From: an uncultured Clostridia bacterium
Lineage (GTDB): Bacteria; Bacillota; Clostridia; Oscillospirales; Ruminococcaceae
Assembly (NCBI GenBank): GCA_937901805.1
Contig: CALDJI010000299.1
Coordinates: 1-13,545, forward strand
Direction: 5' to 3'
DNA: 13,545 bases
Of this stretch, positions 1 to 7,322 are shown in pieces; the first letter of the stretch is position 1, and each line of letters opens with the position of its first letter. The translations under genes were made by a program, and so were the position numbers. The notes under the pieces were generated by a model. That model did no database searches and was not told the DNA's origin. It saw nothing but the letters and a program-made list of their open reading frames with translations.

Positions 1-723
1 CATTTGATTCAGATAGGGTCTCGCGGCCTTTCCAATTGCATCGAAAATGGTTTTTTTCTCACCGATGAAATCAACGATCAGCAGGTAGCTCTGTTCCCCG
101 GATTTTTCCATCAGGCGTATCCAAAGAGTATGGACAGATTTTTCCTTTTTGGCATATGTGCAGAGTGCATTCACCAGATCATCCGGATAATAGGCGGGAT
201 CTCCCAATTTGACAGTGGTTTCGCTGGGAACCCGGTATTCCGCATGTCCTTCGGTACCAAGCTGTTTCTGCATTCTGAGATGGGTCATCATCCCACGGTC
301 GAGTAACAGATTATCACTGAACGGGTTGATGACAATCCCGCTTCCGCGGCCTTTATCGATGATCATTGCCGCATAATCGTCAAAGTTCATGATCATAGTC
401 TGCGGTTTTCGGTATTTCATTGCCTCCCATTTTCCAAATTCCTCCCAGTCAATAAATACCGGATAAAATTGGCGGCCGTCCTGTGTGGTGAGCATGGGAA
501 ATGATAGAGTTGTCCCTTGTGCCAGTTTTACCTGACCCTGTTCGGTTTTTTCCGGTTGTTTTGAAAACTCCACCAGGGAGAGAAAATAGGCGTTTGTTGT
601 GATTTCTTCCATCAGGCTTTCCATAATCCGCTTTGTCTGGACGGCGGATTGGGATTGCCTTCTCTGTGCAAAGAGTTCTTTGAGTTTTGGATTTTCCAGT
701 GGTTTGTTGACATCAATTTTCAT
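1..723 (-). CDS. SseB family protein, C-terminally truncated by the window edge
   Basis: The frame opens with ATG at 723 (MKIDVNKPLENPKL...) and stays open for 241 codons to the left edge, so the end of the gene is missing. A GGGAG ribosome binding site lies just upstream. Residues about 40-145 resemble the N-terminal SseB domain, with FLSLVEF, FPMLTTQDGRQFYPVFIDW, a MNFDDY block and GIVINPFSDNLLLDR. Residues about 165-240 (KLGDPAYYPDDLVNAL through a hydrophobic YLLIVDFIG strand) resemble the SseB C-terminal domain. SseB was first linked to serine sensitivity in enterobacteria; the biochemical role in Firmicutes is not established. It lies 57 bp downstream of the nitroreductase gene on the same strand with no terminator between them, so co-transcription is likely. 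The family call comes from recalled similarity, not a search. Confidence 0.75.
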   Translation of the reverse strand, partial: MKIDVNKPLENPKLKELFAQRRQSQSAVQTKRIMESLMEEITTNAYFLSLVEFSKQPEKTEQGQVKLAQGTTLSFPMLTTQDGRQFYPVFIDWEEFGKWEAMKYRKPQTMIMNFDDYAAMIIDKGRGSGIVINPFSDNLLLDRGMMTHLRMQKQLGTEGHAEYRVPSETTVKLGDPAYYPDDLVNALCTYAKKEKSVHTLWIRLMEKSGEQSYLLIVDFIGEKKTIFDAIGKAARPYLNQM

Positions 724-780
724 GGCATTTTCTCCCGATAGTTTGGATTTGGAAGGGAAAATCAAATCATAGCCGGCAGA

Positions 781-1305
781 TCAGCGGATGATGGTAATGC
801 GGCCCTCTTTTCTGGGTTTTGGCTGCGGGGATTGGGCGGGGTAACCTAACACAAAAGAACCGACGCTCAGATAGCTTTCATCAACCCCAAATTCTTTTAA
901 CATCGCCCTGCCTTCCGGTGTTTCAAAGAAATGGACTACAAAGTTAATCCAACAGGTGCCGATTCCAATAGAATCGGCGGCAAGGAACATGTTTTGTATC
1001 GCAAGAGAACCGTCGCTTACTGGAGAAATCGCGTCCCGCTTGCCAAATACCAATATCATTGCCGGCGCACCATAAAGCGGAGAGAACGAATCATCCCGGC
1101 CAAGCGCTTTTTTCGCGGTTTCTACGAGACGGCTGAGGATTTCCGGATTTTGGAGCACCGTAAAATGCCAGGACTGCTGATCCATCGCACTTGGCGCCAT
1201 ACAGCCTGCGTCAAGAATTATTTTCAGTTCCTCATCCCGAATCTGTTCCGGTTTGTAACTGCGGATACTCCTCCTGTGGTGAATGGTTTTTAAAGTTTCA
1301 TTCAT
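781..1305 (-). CDS. nitroreductase family FMN-dependent oxidoreductase
   Basis: A 174-residue protein of the small NAD(P)H-dependent, FMN-binding nitroreductase family. Visible landmarks are the N-terminal RRSIRSY phosphate-binding segment (residues 11-17), APSAMDQQSWHF (37-48), the DGSLAIQNMFLAADSIGIGTCWI region (98-120) and a C-terminal GYPAQSPQPKPRKE motif. Length fits the short single-domain members. The frame is open further upstream to 1476, but ATG 1305 is chosen because GGAGGAG precedes it and the family N-terminus begins there; the longer version would run through the promoter and a palindrome. Such enzymes reduce nitroaromatics, quinones or flavins; the substrate here cannot be read from the sequence. 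It is followed by an sseB-like gene on the same strand and is divergent from aroQ. Confidence 0.88.
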   Translation of the reverse strand: MNETLKTIHHRRSIRSYKPEQIRDEELKIILDAGCMAPSAMDQQSWHFTVLQNPEILSRLVETAKKALGRDDSFSPLYGAPAMILVFGKRDAISPVSDGSLAIQNMFLAADSIGIGTCWINFVVHFFETPEGRAMLKEFGVDESYLSVGSFVLGYPAQSPQPKPRKEGRITIIR

Positions 1306-1322
1306 AACCGCTCCTCCTTCAT

Positions 1323-1340
1323 TGATAGATACTTCTATCA
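1323..1340. promoter_or_regulatory. Palindromic operator candidate at the nitroreductase promoter
   Basis: TGATAGATACTTCTATCA is a perfect inverted repeat with 7-bp arms and a 4-bp centre. It overlaps the -10 hexamer and the start-site region of the nitroreductase promoter, the usual place for a repressor. Nitroreductase genes are often controlled by HxlR, MarR or TetR-type regulators; no such regulator is encoded in the window, so the binding protein is unknown. Confidence 0.5.
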
Positions 1341-1365
1341 TAGCCCGCGTGTATGGAAAAAACAA
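1337..1365 (-). promoter_or_regulatory. Sigma-A-like promoter of the nitroreductase operon
   Basis: On the minus strand TTGTTT (1360-1365) and TATGAT (1337-1342) are separated by 17 bp, with the start codon about 30 bp downstream of the -10. The -10 is near consensus and the -35 is fair. Confidence 0.55.
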
Positions 1366-1383
1366 GGGAAAAGGGGAAAACAC

Positions 1384-1413
1384 TTGTGGGATTCCTGCGG
1401 CATATGCTACAAT
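1384..1413 (+). promoter_or_regulatory. Promoter of aroQ with extended -10
   Basis: TTGTGG (1384-1389), an 18-bp spacer and TACAAT (1408-1413). TGC directly before the -10 gives an extended -10 (TGN) element. The predicted start lies about 20 nt before the aroQ start codon, leaving a short leader. Confidence 0.55.
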
Positions 1414-1438
1414 GAAAAACAAAAAGGCGGGAATTTGT

Positions 1439-1879
1439 ATGAAACTGATGGTGATAAACGGCCCGAACCTCAACATGCTTGGAATTCGGGAAAAAGGGAT
1501 ATACGGGACAAAGGACTTTGCATGGGTATGTGCCTATATTCAGGAAGAAGGAAAAAAACGGGGCCATGCGATCACGCTTTTGCAGTCCAACTGTGAAGGG
1601 GAAATCATTGATTTTCTTCAGCGCGCCTATTTTGAACAGTACGATGCGATTATCATCAATCCGGGGGCATACACCCATTATAGCTATGCCATCCATGACG
1701 CCATCAAAGGGAATAATATCCCCACCGTGGAGGTACATCTTTCCAATGTCCATCAGAGGGAAGAATTCCGCCGGGTTTCGGTAACGGCTCCTGCTTGCAT
1801 TGGACAGCTCTGCGGTTTTGGGAAATTGGGGTATGTGCTTGCCATGGAAGCCCTGGAAAACCATTTTGCAAACCATTAA
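1439..1879 (+). CDS. aroQ: 3-dehydroquinate dehydratase, type II
   Basis: A 146-residue protein of the expected size for type II dehydroquinase, which dehydrates 3-dehydroquinate to 3-dehydroshikimate in the cytoplasmic shikimate pathway. It carries the family signature from the start: MKLMVINGPNLNMLGIRE (N10/N12 and lid residue R17), catalytic Tyr22 in GIYG, INPGAYTHYSYAIHDA (N74, H80), the EVHLSN strand with catalytic H100, and R111 before SVTAPACIGQLCGFG. ATG 1439 is chosen over the longer frame from 1283 because AAGGCGGGA precedes it and the conserved N-terminus starts there. It stands alone: no other aro gene is in the window. It converges on thrS, with a strong hairpin at 1899-1933 between them. 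Confidence 0.96.
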   Translation: MKLMVINGPNLNMLGIREKGIYGTKDFAWVCAYIQEEGKKRGHAITLLQSNCEGEIIDFLQRAYFEQYDAIIINPGAYTHYSYAIHDAIKGNNIPTVEVHLSNVHQREEFRRVSVTAPACIGQLCGFGKLGYVLAMEALENHFANH

Positions 1880-1894
1880 ACTCTGGTGAACAAG

Positions 1895-1933
1895 AAAAAC
1901 AGGCCGGTACGGGAAACTTCCGTACCGGCCTGT
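1895..1933 (-). terminator. Intrinsic terminator of thrS, possibly bidirectional
   Basis: Perfect 14-bp stem (1899-1912 with 1920-1933) and a 7-nt loop. On the minus strand it is followed by TTTTCTTG, so it mainly ends thrS. On the plus strand no U tract follows directly, so aroQ termination here is less certain. Confidence 0.8.
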
Positions 1934-1952
1934 ACTGCTCTTCCAGTGTTTT

Positions 1953-3896
1953 TTAATCAATGGTCTTTTCGCGGATTTCCCTGCATGCAAGATCCAGGAA
2001 AGCGTCGATTCCCATCGCGCCGAGATCGCCTTTGGAACGATGGCGCACAGACACCTCAGAGGCTTCCGTCTCTTTGTCGCCGCAGACCAGCATATATGGG
2101 ATTTTTTCAAGCTGTGCTTCACGGATTTTATATCCGATTTTTTCATTGCGGTCGTCCACTTCCACACGGATACCGGCAGCGGAGAGTTTTTCGCCAAGCG
2201 CTTTGGCATATTCGTGATGGCGTTCGCCGATGGGGAGCACTTTGACCTGAGTCGGCATCAGCCACAGCGGGAGCGCGCCTGCATATTTCTCTAAGAGCAG
2301 GGCCAGCGTGCGCTCATAGCAGCCAATGGAGGTACGGTGGATAATATAGGGGTTTTTCTTGATTCCATCCGCGTCTACATATTCCATACCAAATTTTTCT
2401 GCAAGCATCTGGTCGATTTGGAGGGTGATGAGGGTGTCCTCTTTCCCGTGGACGTTGCGGATCTGAATATCCAGTTTCGGGCCGTAGAATGCGGCTTCGC
2501 CGATACCGTCCACATAGGGGATTTCCAGATGGTCGAGGATCCGTTTCATTGCGCCCTGGGCTTCTTCCCACTGCTCTGCCGTACCAATGTATTTTTCACG
2601 GTCATCCGGATCCCATTTTGAGAAACGGTAGGAGACGTCCTCATACAGGCCGAGGGTTTTGAGCATGAAAATAGCGAGTTCCAGACAGTTTTTAAATTCC
2701 TCTTCCAGCTGATCCGGACGGCACATCAGATGCCCTTCCGAAATGGTGAACTGGCGTACACGGATAAGGCCGTGCATTTCGCCGGAAGCCTCGTTGCGGA
2801 AAAGGGTGGATGTTTCATTGTAACGCAGCGGGAGTTCCCGGTAGCTGCGCTGTTTGCTCAGGTATGCCTGATACTGGAACGGGCAGGTCATTGGGCGCAG
2901 GGCAAAAACTTCGTCGTCTTTTTCCTCGTCCCCAAGGACAAACATCCCGTCTTTATAATGATCCCAGTGGCCGGAGAGTTTGTACAGGTCGCTCTTTGCC
3001 ATATAAGGGGTTTTCGTCAGCAGCCAGCCGCGGCGCTGTTCTTCATCTTCTACAAAACGCTGGAGCTGCTGCAGAACCCGGGCGCCTTTGGGCAGCAGGA
3101 TGGGCAGACCCTGGCCGATCAGATCAGAAGTTGTGAAATACCCAAGCTGACGGCCGATAATGTTATGATCGCGTTTTTTTGCCTCTTCCATCCTGGTCAG
3201 GTGTTCTTCCAGCATGGATGCCTTGGGAAATGCACAGCCGTAAATTCTGGAAAGCTGCTGATTTTTTGCATCGCCGCGCCAATAGGCGCCCGTACACTGG
3301 GTGAGTTTCAATGCCTTGACCGGGGAAACGCTGGGCAGATGGGGTCCGGCGCACAGATCGATAAATTCTCCCTGCCGGTAACAGGTAATGGCTTCGCCTT
3401 TTCCTGCATGTTCTGCAATGAGTTCGCATTTGTACGGCTCATTTCTCTCTTCCATCAATTTAGTAGCCTCGTCAGAGGACAGCTCGACGCGCTCCATCCG
3501 GTAGCCCTCTTTGACGATTTTCTTCATCTCTGCTTCGATCTTATCCAAATCCTCGCGGGAGAAGGGCTGGGGGACGTCAAAATCATAGTAAAATCCATTT
3601 TCGATTGCCGGACCGATGGCAAGCTTTGCTTCCGGATACAGGCGTTTTACCGCCTGCGCCAGGACATGAGAAGCCGTATGCCAGAACGTGCGTTTCCCGT
3701 TTTCATCGTCAAACGTGAGGATTTCGAGGGTGCAGTCGCGGGTAACCGGGGTGATCAGGGAGCACACCTCTCCGTCGATTTTTGCTGCACAGGCCGAGCG
3801 CGCAAGGGAATTGGAAAGATCCTTTGCAATATCCAGCACCAAAATCCCATCGTCATATTCTTTGACCACGCCGCCTTTTAAGCTGACTTTTACCAT
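1953..3896 (-). CDS. thrS: Threonyl-tRNA synthetase
   Basis: A 647-residue class II synthetase that charges tRNA-Thr with threonine. Domain order is complete: TGS domain (about 1-62), editing domain with zinc-site residues H73, H77, C182 and H186, class II core (about 245-545) and C-terminal anticodon-binding domain (about 548-640, starting LPLWLMPTQVKVLPI). The core zinc ligands are kept: C338 in RPMTCPF, H389 in SEGHLMC and H520 in IIHRTSIG. Several core motifs differ from the Escherichia coli form (TCPFQYQAY, RNEASGEMHGLIRVRQF, LITLQIDQM), matching a variant I recall from Clostridia. ATG 3896 follows AAGGAGAG at good spacing. Expression is controlled by the T-box leader directly upstream. 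Confidence 0.98.
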   Translation of the reverse strand: MVKVSLKGGVVKEYDDGILVLDIAKDLSNSLARSACAAKIDGEVCSLITPVTRDCTLEILTFDDENGKRTFWHTASHVLAQAVKRLYPEAKLAIGPAIENGFYYDFDVPQPFSREDLDKIEAEMKKIVKEGYRMERVELSSDEATKLMEERNEPYKCELIAEHAGKGEAITCYRQGEFIDLCAGPHLPSVSPVKALKLTQCTGAYWRGDAKNQQLSRIYGCAFPKASMLEEHLTRMEEAKKRDHNIIGRQLGYFTTSDLIGQGLPILLPKGARVLQQLQRFVEDEEQRRGWLLTKTPYMAKSDLYKLSGHWDHYKDGMFVLGDEEKDDEVFALRPMTCPFQYQAYLSKQRSYRELPLRYNETSTLFRNEASGEMHGLIRVRQFTISEGHLMCRPDQLEEEFKNCLELAIFMLKTLGLYEDVSYRFSKWDPDDREKYIGTAEQWEEAQGAMKRILDHLEIPYVDGIGEAAFYGPKLDIQIRNVHGKEDTLITLQIDQMLAEKFGMEYVDADGIKKNPYIIHRTSIGCYERTLALLLEKYAGALPLWLMPTQVKVLPIGERHHEYAKALGEKLSAAGIRVEVDDRNEKIGYKIREAQLEKIPYMLVCGDKETEASEVSVRHRSKGDLGAMGIDAFLDLACREIREKTID

Positions 3897-3975
3897 AAAA
3901 CTTCTCTCCTTTACAAAATAGATTGGGCGATTGCCCCTGGTGTATGCATTTTCATCCGTCTTGGTTGATTATTGC

Positions 3976-4018
3976 AAAAAAACGCCCCATCCCCTTCCGT
4001 TAAGATAAGGGATGAAGC
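3976..4018 (-). terminator. T-box-controlled terminator before thrS
   Basis: On the minus strand GCTTCATCCC (4009-4018) pairs with GGGATGGGGC (3984-3993), a 10-bp stem with two G-U pairs, followed by seven U (3976-3982). Its 5' arm is shared with the antiterminator. Confidence 0.88.
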
Positions 4019-4247
4019 GATACACTGCTCCACGGTTCCACCCTGATTGCACAAAAAGTGCCGGCTTCGTTGCCCCTTAACGCGGGGATACGGTGCGGAT
4101 TTTCCATTTTGGGATGGCTTTTCCTCCGCACAGCTCTGAGGCGGTATTCGGTTTTTGCTGTATTGGCCGCGCTTTCAGCCGGTGACGCGAACTCTCTTTG
4201 CTTCAGCTGTGAAAACCTACTGTCCTCTTCCATGCTTTTGTTTTATT
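3976..4247 (-). promoter_or_regulatory. T-box leader of thrS (tRNA-Thr sensing)
   Basis: The leader transcript holds the T-box sequence AGGGTGGAACCGTGG (complement of 4030-4044). A stem I base pairs 4205-4211 with 4129-4135, and an AGAGAG-type bulge element lies in its 5' side. An ACC triplet (complement of 4143-4145), coding for Thr, sits 7 nt before the closing strand, as expected for a specifier; a second ACC lies at 4150-4152. The antiterminator can form by pairing GTGGAGC of the T-box region with GCTTCAT of the terminator's 5' arm, plus AGGG with CCCT. Uncharged tRNA-Thr would bind the specifier and the TGGA bulge and allow readthrough into thrS. The structure was folded by eye. Confidence 0.93.
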
Positions 4248-4253
4248 AGCTTT

Positions 4254-4282
4254 ATGGTAACACGTTCGTTTTTTGTTGTCAA
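4254..4282 (-). promoter_or_regulatory. Sigma-A promoter of the thrS T-box leader
   Basis: Minus-strand TTGACA (4277-4282), 17-bp spacer, TACCAT (4254-4259). The predicted start near 4247 begins just upstream of the T-box stem I. Confidence 0.75.
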
Positions 4283-4296
4283 CTATGACAATTTGC

Positions 4297-4325
4297 TTGA
4301 CAAGTATATGTAGAAGAATTAAAAT
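4297..4325 (+). promoter_or_regulatory. Sigma-A promoter of rny
   Basis: TTGACA (4297-4302), 17-bp spacer, TAAAAT (4320-4325): near consensus. It is divergent from the thrS promoter, with the two -35 boxes 14 bp apart. The predicted 5' leader of rny is about 90 nt. Confidence 0.75.
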
Positions 4326-4425
4326 AAACAGAGAATGTAAATGGATACGCATTTGTGCATTCTTACCATTTTTTTAGAATTTGAAAATTGGAAACATTAA
4401 AAAAGGGAGGTATTGTGACAACCGT

Positions 4426-5994
4426 ATGGACGACATGACGACTACGATTCTGATTACCGTCGTCGCTGCCGTGGTCGTGGGAATCATCTGTGGTATTGTC
4501 TTTTTCCTGCTTGGCATTAAGTACCGGAAAAAGGTAGCCGAAGCAGAAATTGGTTCTGCCGAAGAAGAAGCGAAACGAATCATCAGCGAATCGGCCAAGA
4601 CCGCCGAAGTCAAAAAGAAAGAGGCGCTGATCGAGGCCCGCGATGAAATACACCGAGCACGTAACGAATCAGAAAAAGAACTCCGTGAACGCCGCAGCGA
4701 AGTGCAGCGGCAGGAACGGCGCATTCAGCAAAAGGAAGAAACGCTGGATCGCAAAATTGAAAATCTGGAGCGCAAAGACGATCAGCTCCAGACCAAAATC
4801 CGCGAAGTAGAAAAAAAACTCTCTGAAGCAGATGAAGTAAAACAACGCCAGTTTGATATGCTGGAAAAGATCTCCGGTTTTTCTGTGGAACAGGCCAAAG
4901 AATACCTGCTTCAAAATCTGGAGGATGAACTCACTCACGAGAAGGCGCTCAAAATCAACAATTTTGAGCAGCAGCTCAAGGATGAGGCAGAACAGCGGGC
5001 CAGAGAACTGATTTCCATGTCCATCCAGCGCTGTGCGGCTGATCATGTGGCAGAGGCAACAGTTTCCGTGGTATCCCTGCCGAATGATGAGATGAAAGGC
5101 CGTATTATTGGACGGGAAGGGCGCAATATCCGCGCGCTGGAAACCCTGACCGGCGTAGATCTGATTATTGACGACACACCGGAAGCCATTACGCTTTCCA
5201 GTTTTGACCCGGTTCGGCGTGAAATTGCCCGTATCACCCTGGAAAAACTCATTGCGGACGGACGTATCCACCCCGCAAGAATCGAAGAAATGGTGGAAAA
5301 ATCCAAACGGGAAGTTGAGCAGAAGATCAAACAGGAAGGGGAACGGGCTGTCCTGGAAGCAGGGGTTCATGGTATCCACCACGAACTTGTCAAGATCCTT
5401 GGCAGGCTGTACTACCGTACCAGTTATGGACAGAATGTCCTCAATCATTCTCTGGAAGTCTCTCACCTGGCAGGGATGCTGGCAGCGGAGCTTGGAGAGG
5501 ATGAGGTGCTTGCCCGCCGCGCAGGGCTGCTGCATGATATCGGGAAAGCACTTGACCATGAATATGAAGGTTCCCATATCCAGATTGGCGTAGAGGTTGC
5601 GCGCCGTTATCGCGAAAATGCGGATGTCATCCATGCAATTGAAGCACATCATGGAGACGTCGAGGCAAAAACCGTGATTGCCTGCCTGGTTCAGGCGGCG
5701 GATGCGATTTCTGCGGCACGTCCGGGCGCACGCAGGGAAAATCTTGAGAATTACATTAAGCGGCTTGAAAAACTGGAAGAGATCGCAAACTCCTTTGAAG
5801 GGGTGGAAAAATCCTATGCGATCCAGGCCGGAAGGGAGATCCGGATCATGCTCAAACCGGAGGTTGTCAGCGACGACCAGTTGACGCTGGTGGCTCGTGA
5901 CATCGTCAGAAAAATTGAAAGTGAACTGGATTATCCAGGACAGATCAAAGTGCATGTCATTCGGGAAAATCGCGCGATTGAATATGCAAAATAA
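4426..5994 (+). CDS. rny: Ribonuclease Y, membrane-anchored endoribonuclease
   Basis: A 522-residue protein, close to the 520 of Bacillus subtilis RNase Y. It initiates bulk and regulatory mRNA decay at the membrane. In order: a single N-terminal transmembrane helix (about 7-30), a long charged coiled coil (about 33-200), a KH domain with [11 protein letters not shown] (225-235), an HD domain (about 335-430) with [10 protein letters not shown], the metal-binding HD pair H370-D371 in LLHDIGKA and EAHHGD, and the conserved C-terminal domain ending [23 protein letters not shown] 4426 is the likely start, though GGGAGG (4405-4410) lies 15 nt away, longer than usual; ATG 4435 is the alternative. 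The frame extends upstream to a TTG at 4381 without a ribosome site. ymdB follows. Confidence 0.97.
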   Translation: MDDMTTTILITVVAAVVVGIICGIVFFLLGIKYRKKVAEAEIGSAEEEAKRIISESAKTAEVKKKEALIEARDEIHRARNESEKELRERRSEVQRQERRIQQKEETLDRKIENLERKDDQLQTKIREVEKKLSEADEVKQRQFDMLEKISGFSVEQAKEYLLQNLEDELTHEKALKINNFEQQLKDEAEQRARELISMSIQRCAADHVAEATVSVVSLPNDEMKGRIIGREGRNIRALETLTGVDLIIDDTPEAITLSSFDPVRREIARITLEKLIADGRIHPARIEEMVEKSKREVEQKIKQEGERAVLEAGVHGIHHELVKILGRLYYRTSYGQNVLNHSLEVSHLAGMLAAELGEDEVLARRAGLLHDIGKALDHEYEGSHIQIGVEVARRYRENADVIHAIEAHHGDVEAKTVIACLVQAADAISAARPGARRENLENYIKRLEKLEEIANSFEGVEKSYAIQAGREIRIMLKPEVVSDDQLTLVARDIVRKIESELDYPGQIKVHVIRENRAIEYAK

Positions 5995-6005
5995 ACAGGA
6001 AGGCA

Positions 6006-6046
6006 GACAGGGGAGATTATCATGGATAATTTCCCCTGTCATTTTT
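6006..6046 (+). terminator. Terminator-like hairpin between rny and ymdB
   Basis: A 16-bp stem with one G-U pair (6006-6021 with 6025-6040) and a 3-nt loop, followed by ATTTTTAA. It fills the space between the rny stop and the ymdB ribosome binding site. No promoter is visible between it and ymdB, so it probably attenuates rather than fully stops transcription, or marks an mRNA 3' end. Confidence 0.75.
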
Positions 6047-6065
6047 AAGCAGGGGAGAGCGCGCT

Positions 6066-6833
6066 ATGAAGCTTTTGTTTATCGGGGATGTGGTTGGACA
6101 GATAGGCAGAGACACCGTACGCAGAGTTTTGCCGGAACTCAAGCGGAAAGAGGGTATCCAGGCGGTGATTGCCAATGGGGAGAATTCAGCGAACAGCAAC
6201 GGGATTTCTAAAAATTCCGCAGAAGATCTCTTTACCAGTGGGGTAGATGTGATTACCACTGGCAATCATGTTTTTCGCAGAAAAGATGCCTACGACTATC
6301 TGGACTCGGAAGCTGCTGTCATCCGTCCGGCAAATCTTTATCCCGGAGCCCCCGGAAAAGGGAGCTATCTATTGGATATGGGACGGTTTCAAATCTATGT
6401 TATTAATCTGATGGGAAGGGCGTATATGGATCCGTGCGACAATCCCTTTCTATGTGCGGATAGGCTTGTACAGCAGGCCCCATGTAAAAATATTTTTGTA
6501 GATTTCCATGCAGAGGCCACTGCGGAAAAAATTTGTATGGGGCAGTATTTGGATGGAAAAGTGACGGCCGTGATTGGGACGCATACTCATGTGCAGACGG
6601 CAGATGAGACGATCCTGCCCGGCGGAACGGGCTATCTTACCGATGCCGGTATGGTGGGACCGGTTCATTCTGTTATTGGGGTAAAAAGTGAGATAGCCGT
6701 TTCCAAAATGGTGACGGGAATGCCGGCGCGTTTTGAATACGCAGACGGTCCTTGTTGCTTTAGCGCTGTGATTTTGGAAATCGATCCGGCAACCGGCAAA
6801 AGCACACATATTAAGAGGATATTATTAAAATAA
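6066..6833 (+). CDS. ymdB: YmdB-type metallophosphoesterase (2',3'-cyclic nucleotide phosphodiesterase)
   Basis: A 255-residue member of the TIGR00282/YmdB family, near the 264 of the Bacillus protein. The di-metal active site is complete: D8 in FIGDVVG, E39-N40 in NGENSANSNGIS, N67-H68 in TGNHVF, H148 in DFHAEATAEK, and H173 and H175 in GTHTHVQTAD. Bacillus subtilis YmdB hydrolyses 2',3'-cyclic nucleotides and influences motility, biofilm and multicellular fate decisions. Gene order rny-ymdB-spoVS is the conserved Firmicutes arrangement. A GGGGAG ribosome site sits 8 nt before ATG 6066. Transcription probably arrives from rny through the hairpin at 6006-6046. The hairpin's 3' arm can also pair with this ribosome site (see findings). 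Confidence 0.95.
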   Translation: MKLLFIGDVVGQIGRDTVRRVLPELKRKEGIQAVIANGENSANSNGISKNSAEDLFTSGVDVITTGNHVFRRKDAYDYLDSEAAVIRPANLYPGAPGKGSYLLDMGRFQIYVINLMGRAYMDPCDNPFLCADRLVQQAPCKNIFVDFHAEATAEKICMGQYLDGKVTAVIGTHTHVQTADETILPGGTGYLTDAGMVGPVHSVIGVKSEIAVSKMVTGMPARFEYADGPCCFSAVILEIDPATGKSTHIKRILLK

Positions 6834-6858
6834 TTTATAGATTTTACACATTTCCCTC

Positions 6859-6887
6859 TTGATAAATGTAGAAAAAAGGTTTATGAT
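6859..6887 (+). promoter_or_regulatory. Promoter of spoVS
   Basis: TTGATA (6859-6864), 17-bp spacer, TATGAT (6882-6887): a good sigma-A-type promoter about 53 bp before the start codon. Bacillus subtilis spoVS is known to depend on sigma-H; I do not see a convincing sigma-H element here, though the AT-rich spacer leaves room for overlap. Confidence 0.6.
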
Positions 6888-6940
6888 AAAAGTAGATTTT
6901 CAATCAACTTGACTTTACAACCAACAAGGGGGATGCACCT

Positions 6941-7201
6941 ATGGAAGTACTAAAAGTTTCTGCAAAATCAGTTCCCAATTCTGTCGCCGGCGCCATTGCG
7001 GGAGTGATTCGTGAAAAAAATGCTGTAGAAGTGCAGGCGGTTGGTGCAGGCGCTGCAAATCAGGCGATTAAGGCGGTGGCCATCGCCAGGGGATACCTTG
7101 CCCCCGGCGGAGTGGATCTCGTGTGTGTGCCGGCATTTGCCAATGTCAGTATTGATGGGGAGGAACGTACGGCAATCAAGCTGATTGTAGAACCAAGATA
7201 A
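6941..7201 (+). CDS. spoVS: Stage V sporulation protein S
   Basis: An 86-residue protein, the same length as the Bacillus subtilis SpoVS. The whole sequence carries the family pattern: MEVLKVSAKSVPNSVAGAIA, AVGAGAANQAIKAVAIARGY, DLVCVPAFANVSIDGEERTA and a C-terminal KLIVEPR. SpoVS is an Alba-like small protein needed for spore coat assembly and completion of the spore in Bacillus; the molecular role is not well defined. An AGGGGG ribosome site precedes ATG 6941. It has its own promoter 3' of ymdB, so it can be expressed separately from rny-ymdB. Its presence supports a spore-forming host. A perfect palindrome downstream probably terminates it. Confidence 0.97.
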   Translation: MEVLKVSAKSVPNSVAGAIAGVIREKNAVEVQAVGAGAANQAIKAVAIARGYLAPGGVDLVCVPAFANVSIDGEERTAIKLIVEPR

Positions 7202-7233
7202 GAGATTTTTCCATTTTCATAAACTCCTTTCAG

Positions 7234-7283
7234 CTAGAAGAAGAGACACTGCAATTTATAAATTGCAGTGTCTCTTCTTCTAG
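7234..7283. terminator. Perfect 50-bp palindrome, bidirectional terminator between spoVS and the hydrolase gene
   Basis: Positions 7234-7258 are the exact reverse complement of 7259-7283. A core GACACTGCAATTT stem is followed on both strands by a pyrimidine-rich TCTTCTTCT tract, which can serve as the U-rich part. It sits between two convergent genes. Confidence 0.7.
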
Positions 7284-7322
7284 AATATACAAATTGTATA
7301 AACTGAAAATTTATATACCTAA

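Noticed and set aside
1306..1476. Upstream extension of the nitroreductase frame
   Set aside because: It would cross the promoter, the operator palindrome and part of aroQ; the ribosome site and family N-terminus support ATG 1305.
2730..3881. 383-codon frame antisense to thrS
   Set aside because: Shadow of thrS codon bias; no family features and no ribosome site.
4000..4233. 77-codon minus-strand frame upstream of thrS
   Set aside because: Entirely inside the T-box leader RNA, whose conserved structure explains the sequence.
4669..6042. 457-codon frame antisense to rny
   Set aside because: Shadow of the strongly conserved rny gene; composition is Phe/Cys/His-rich as in antisense frames.
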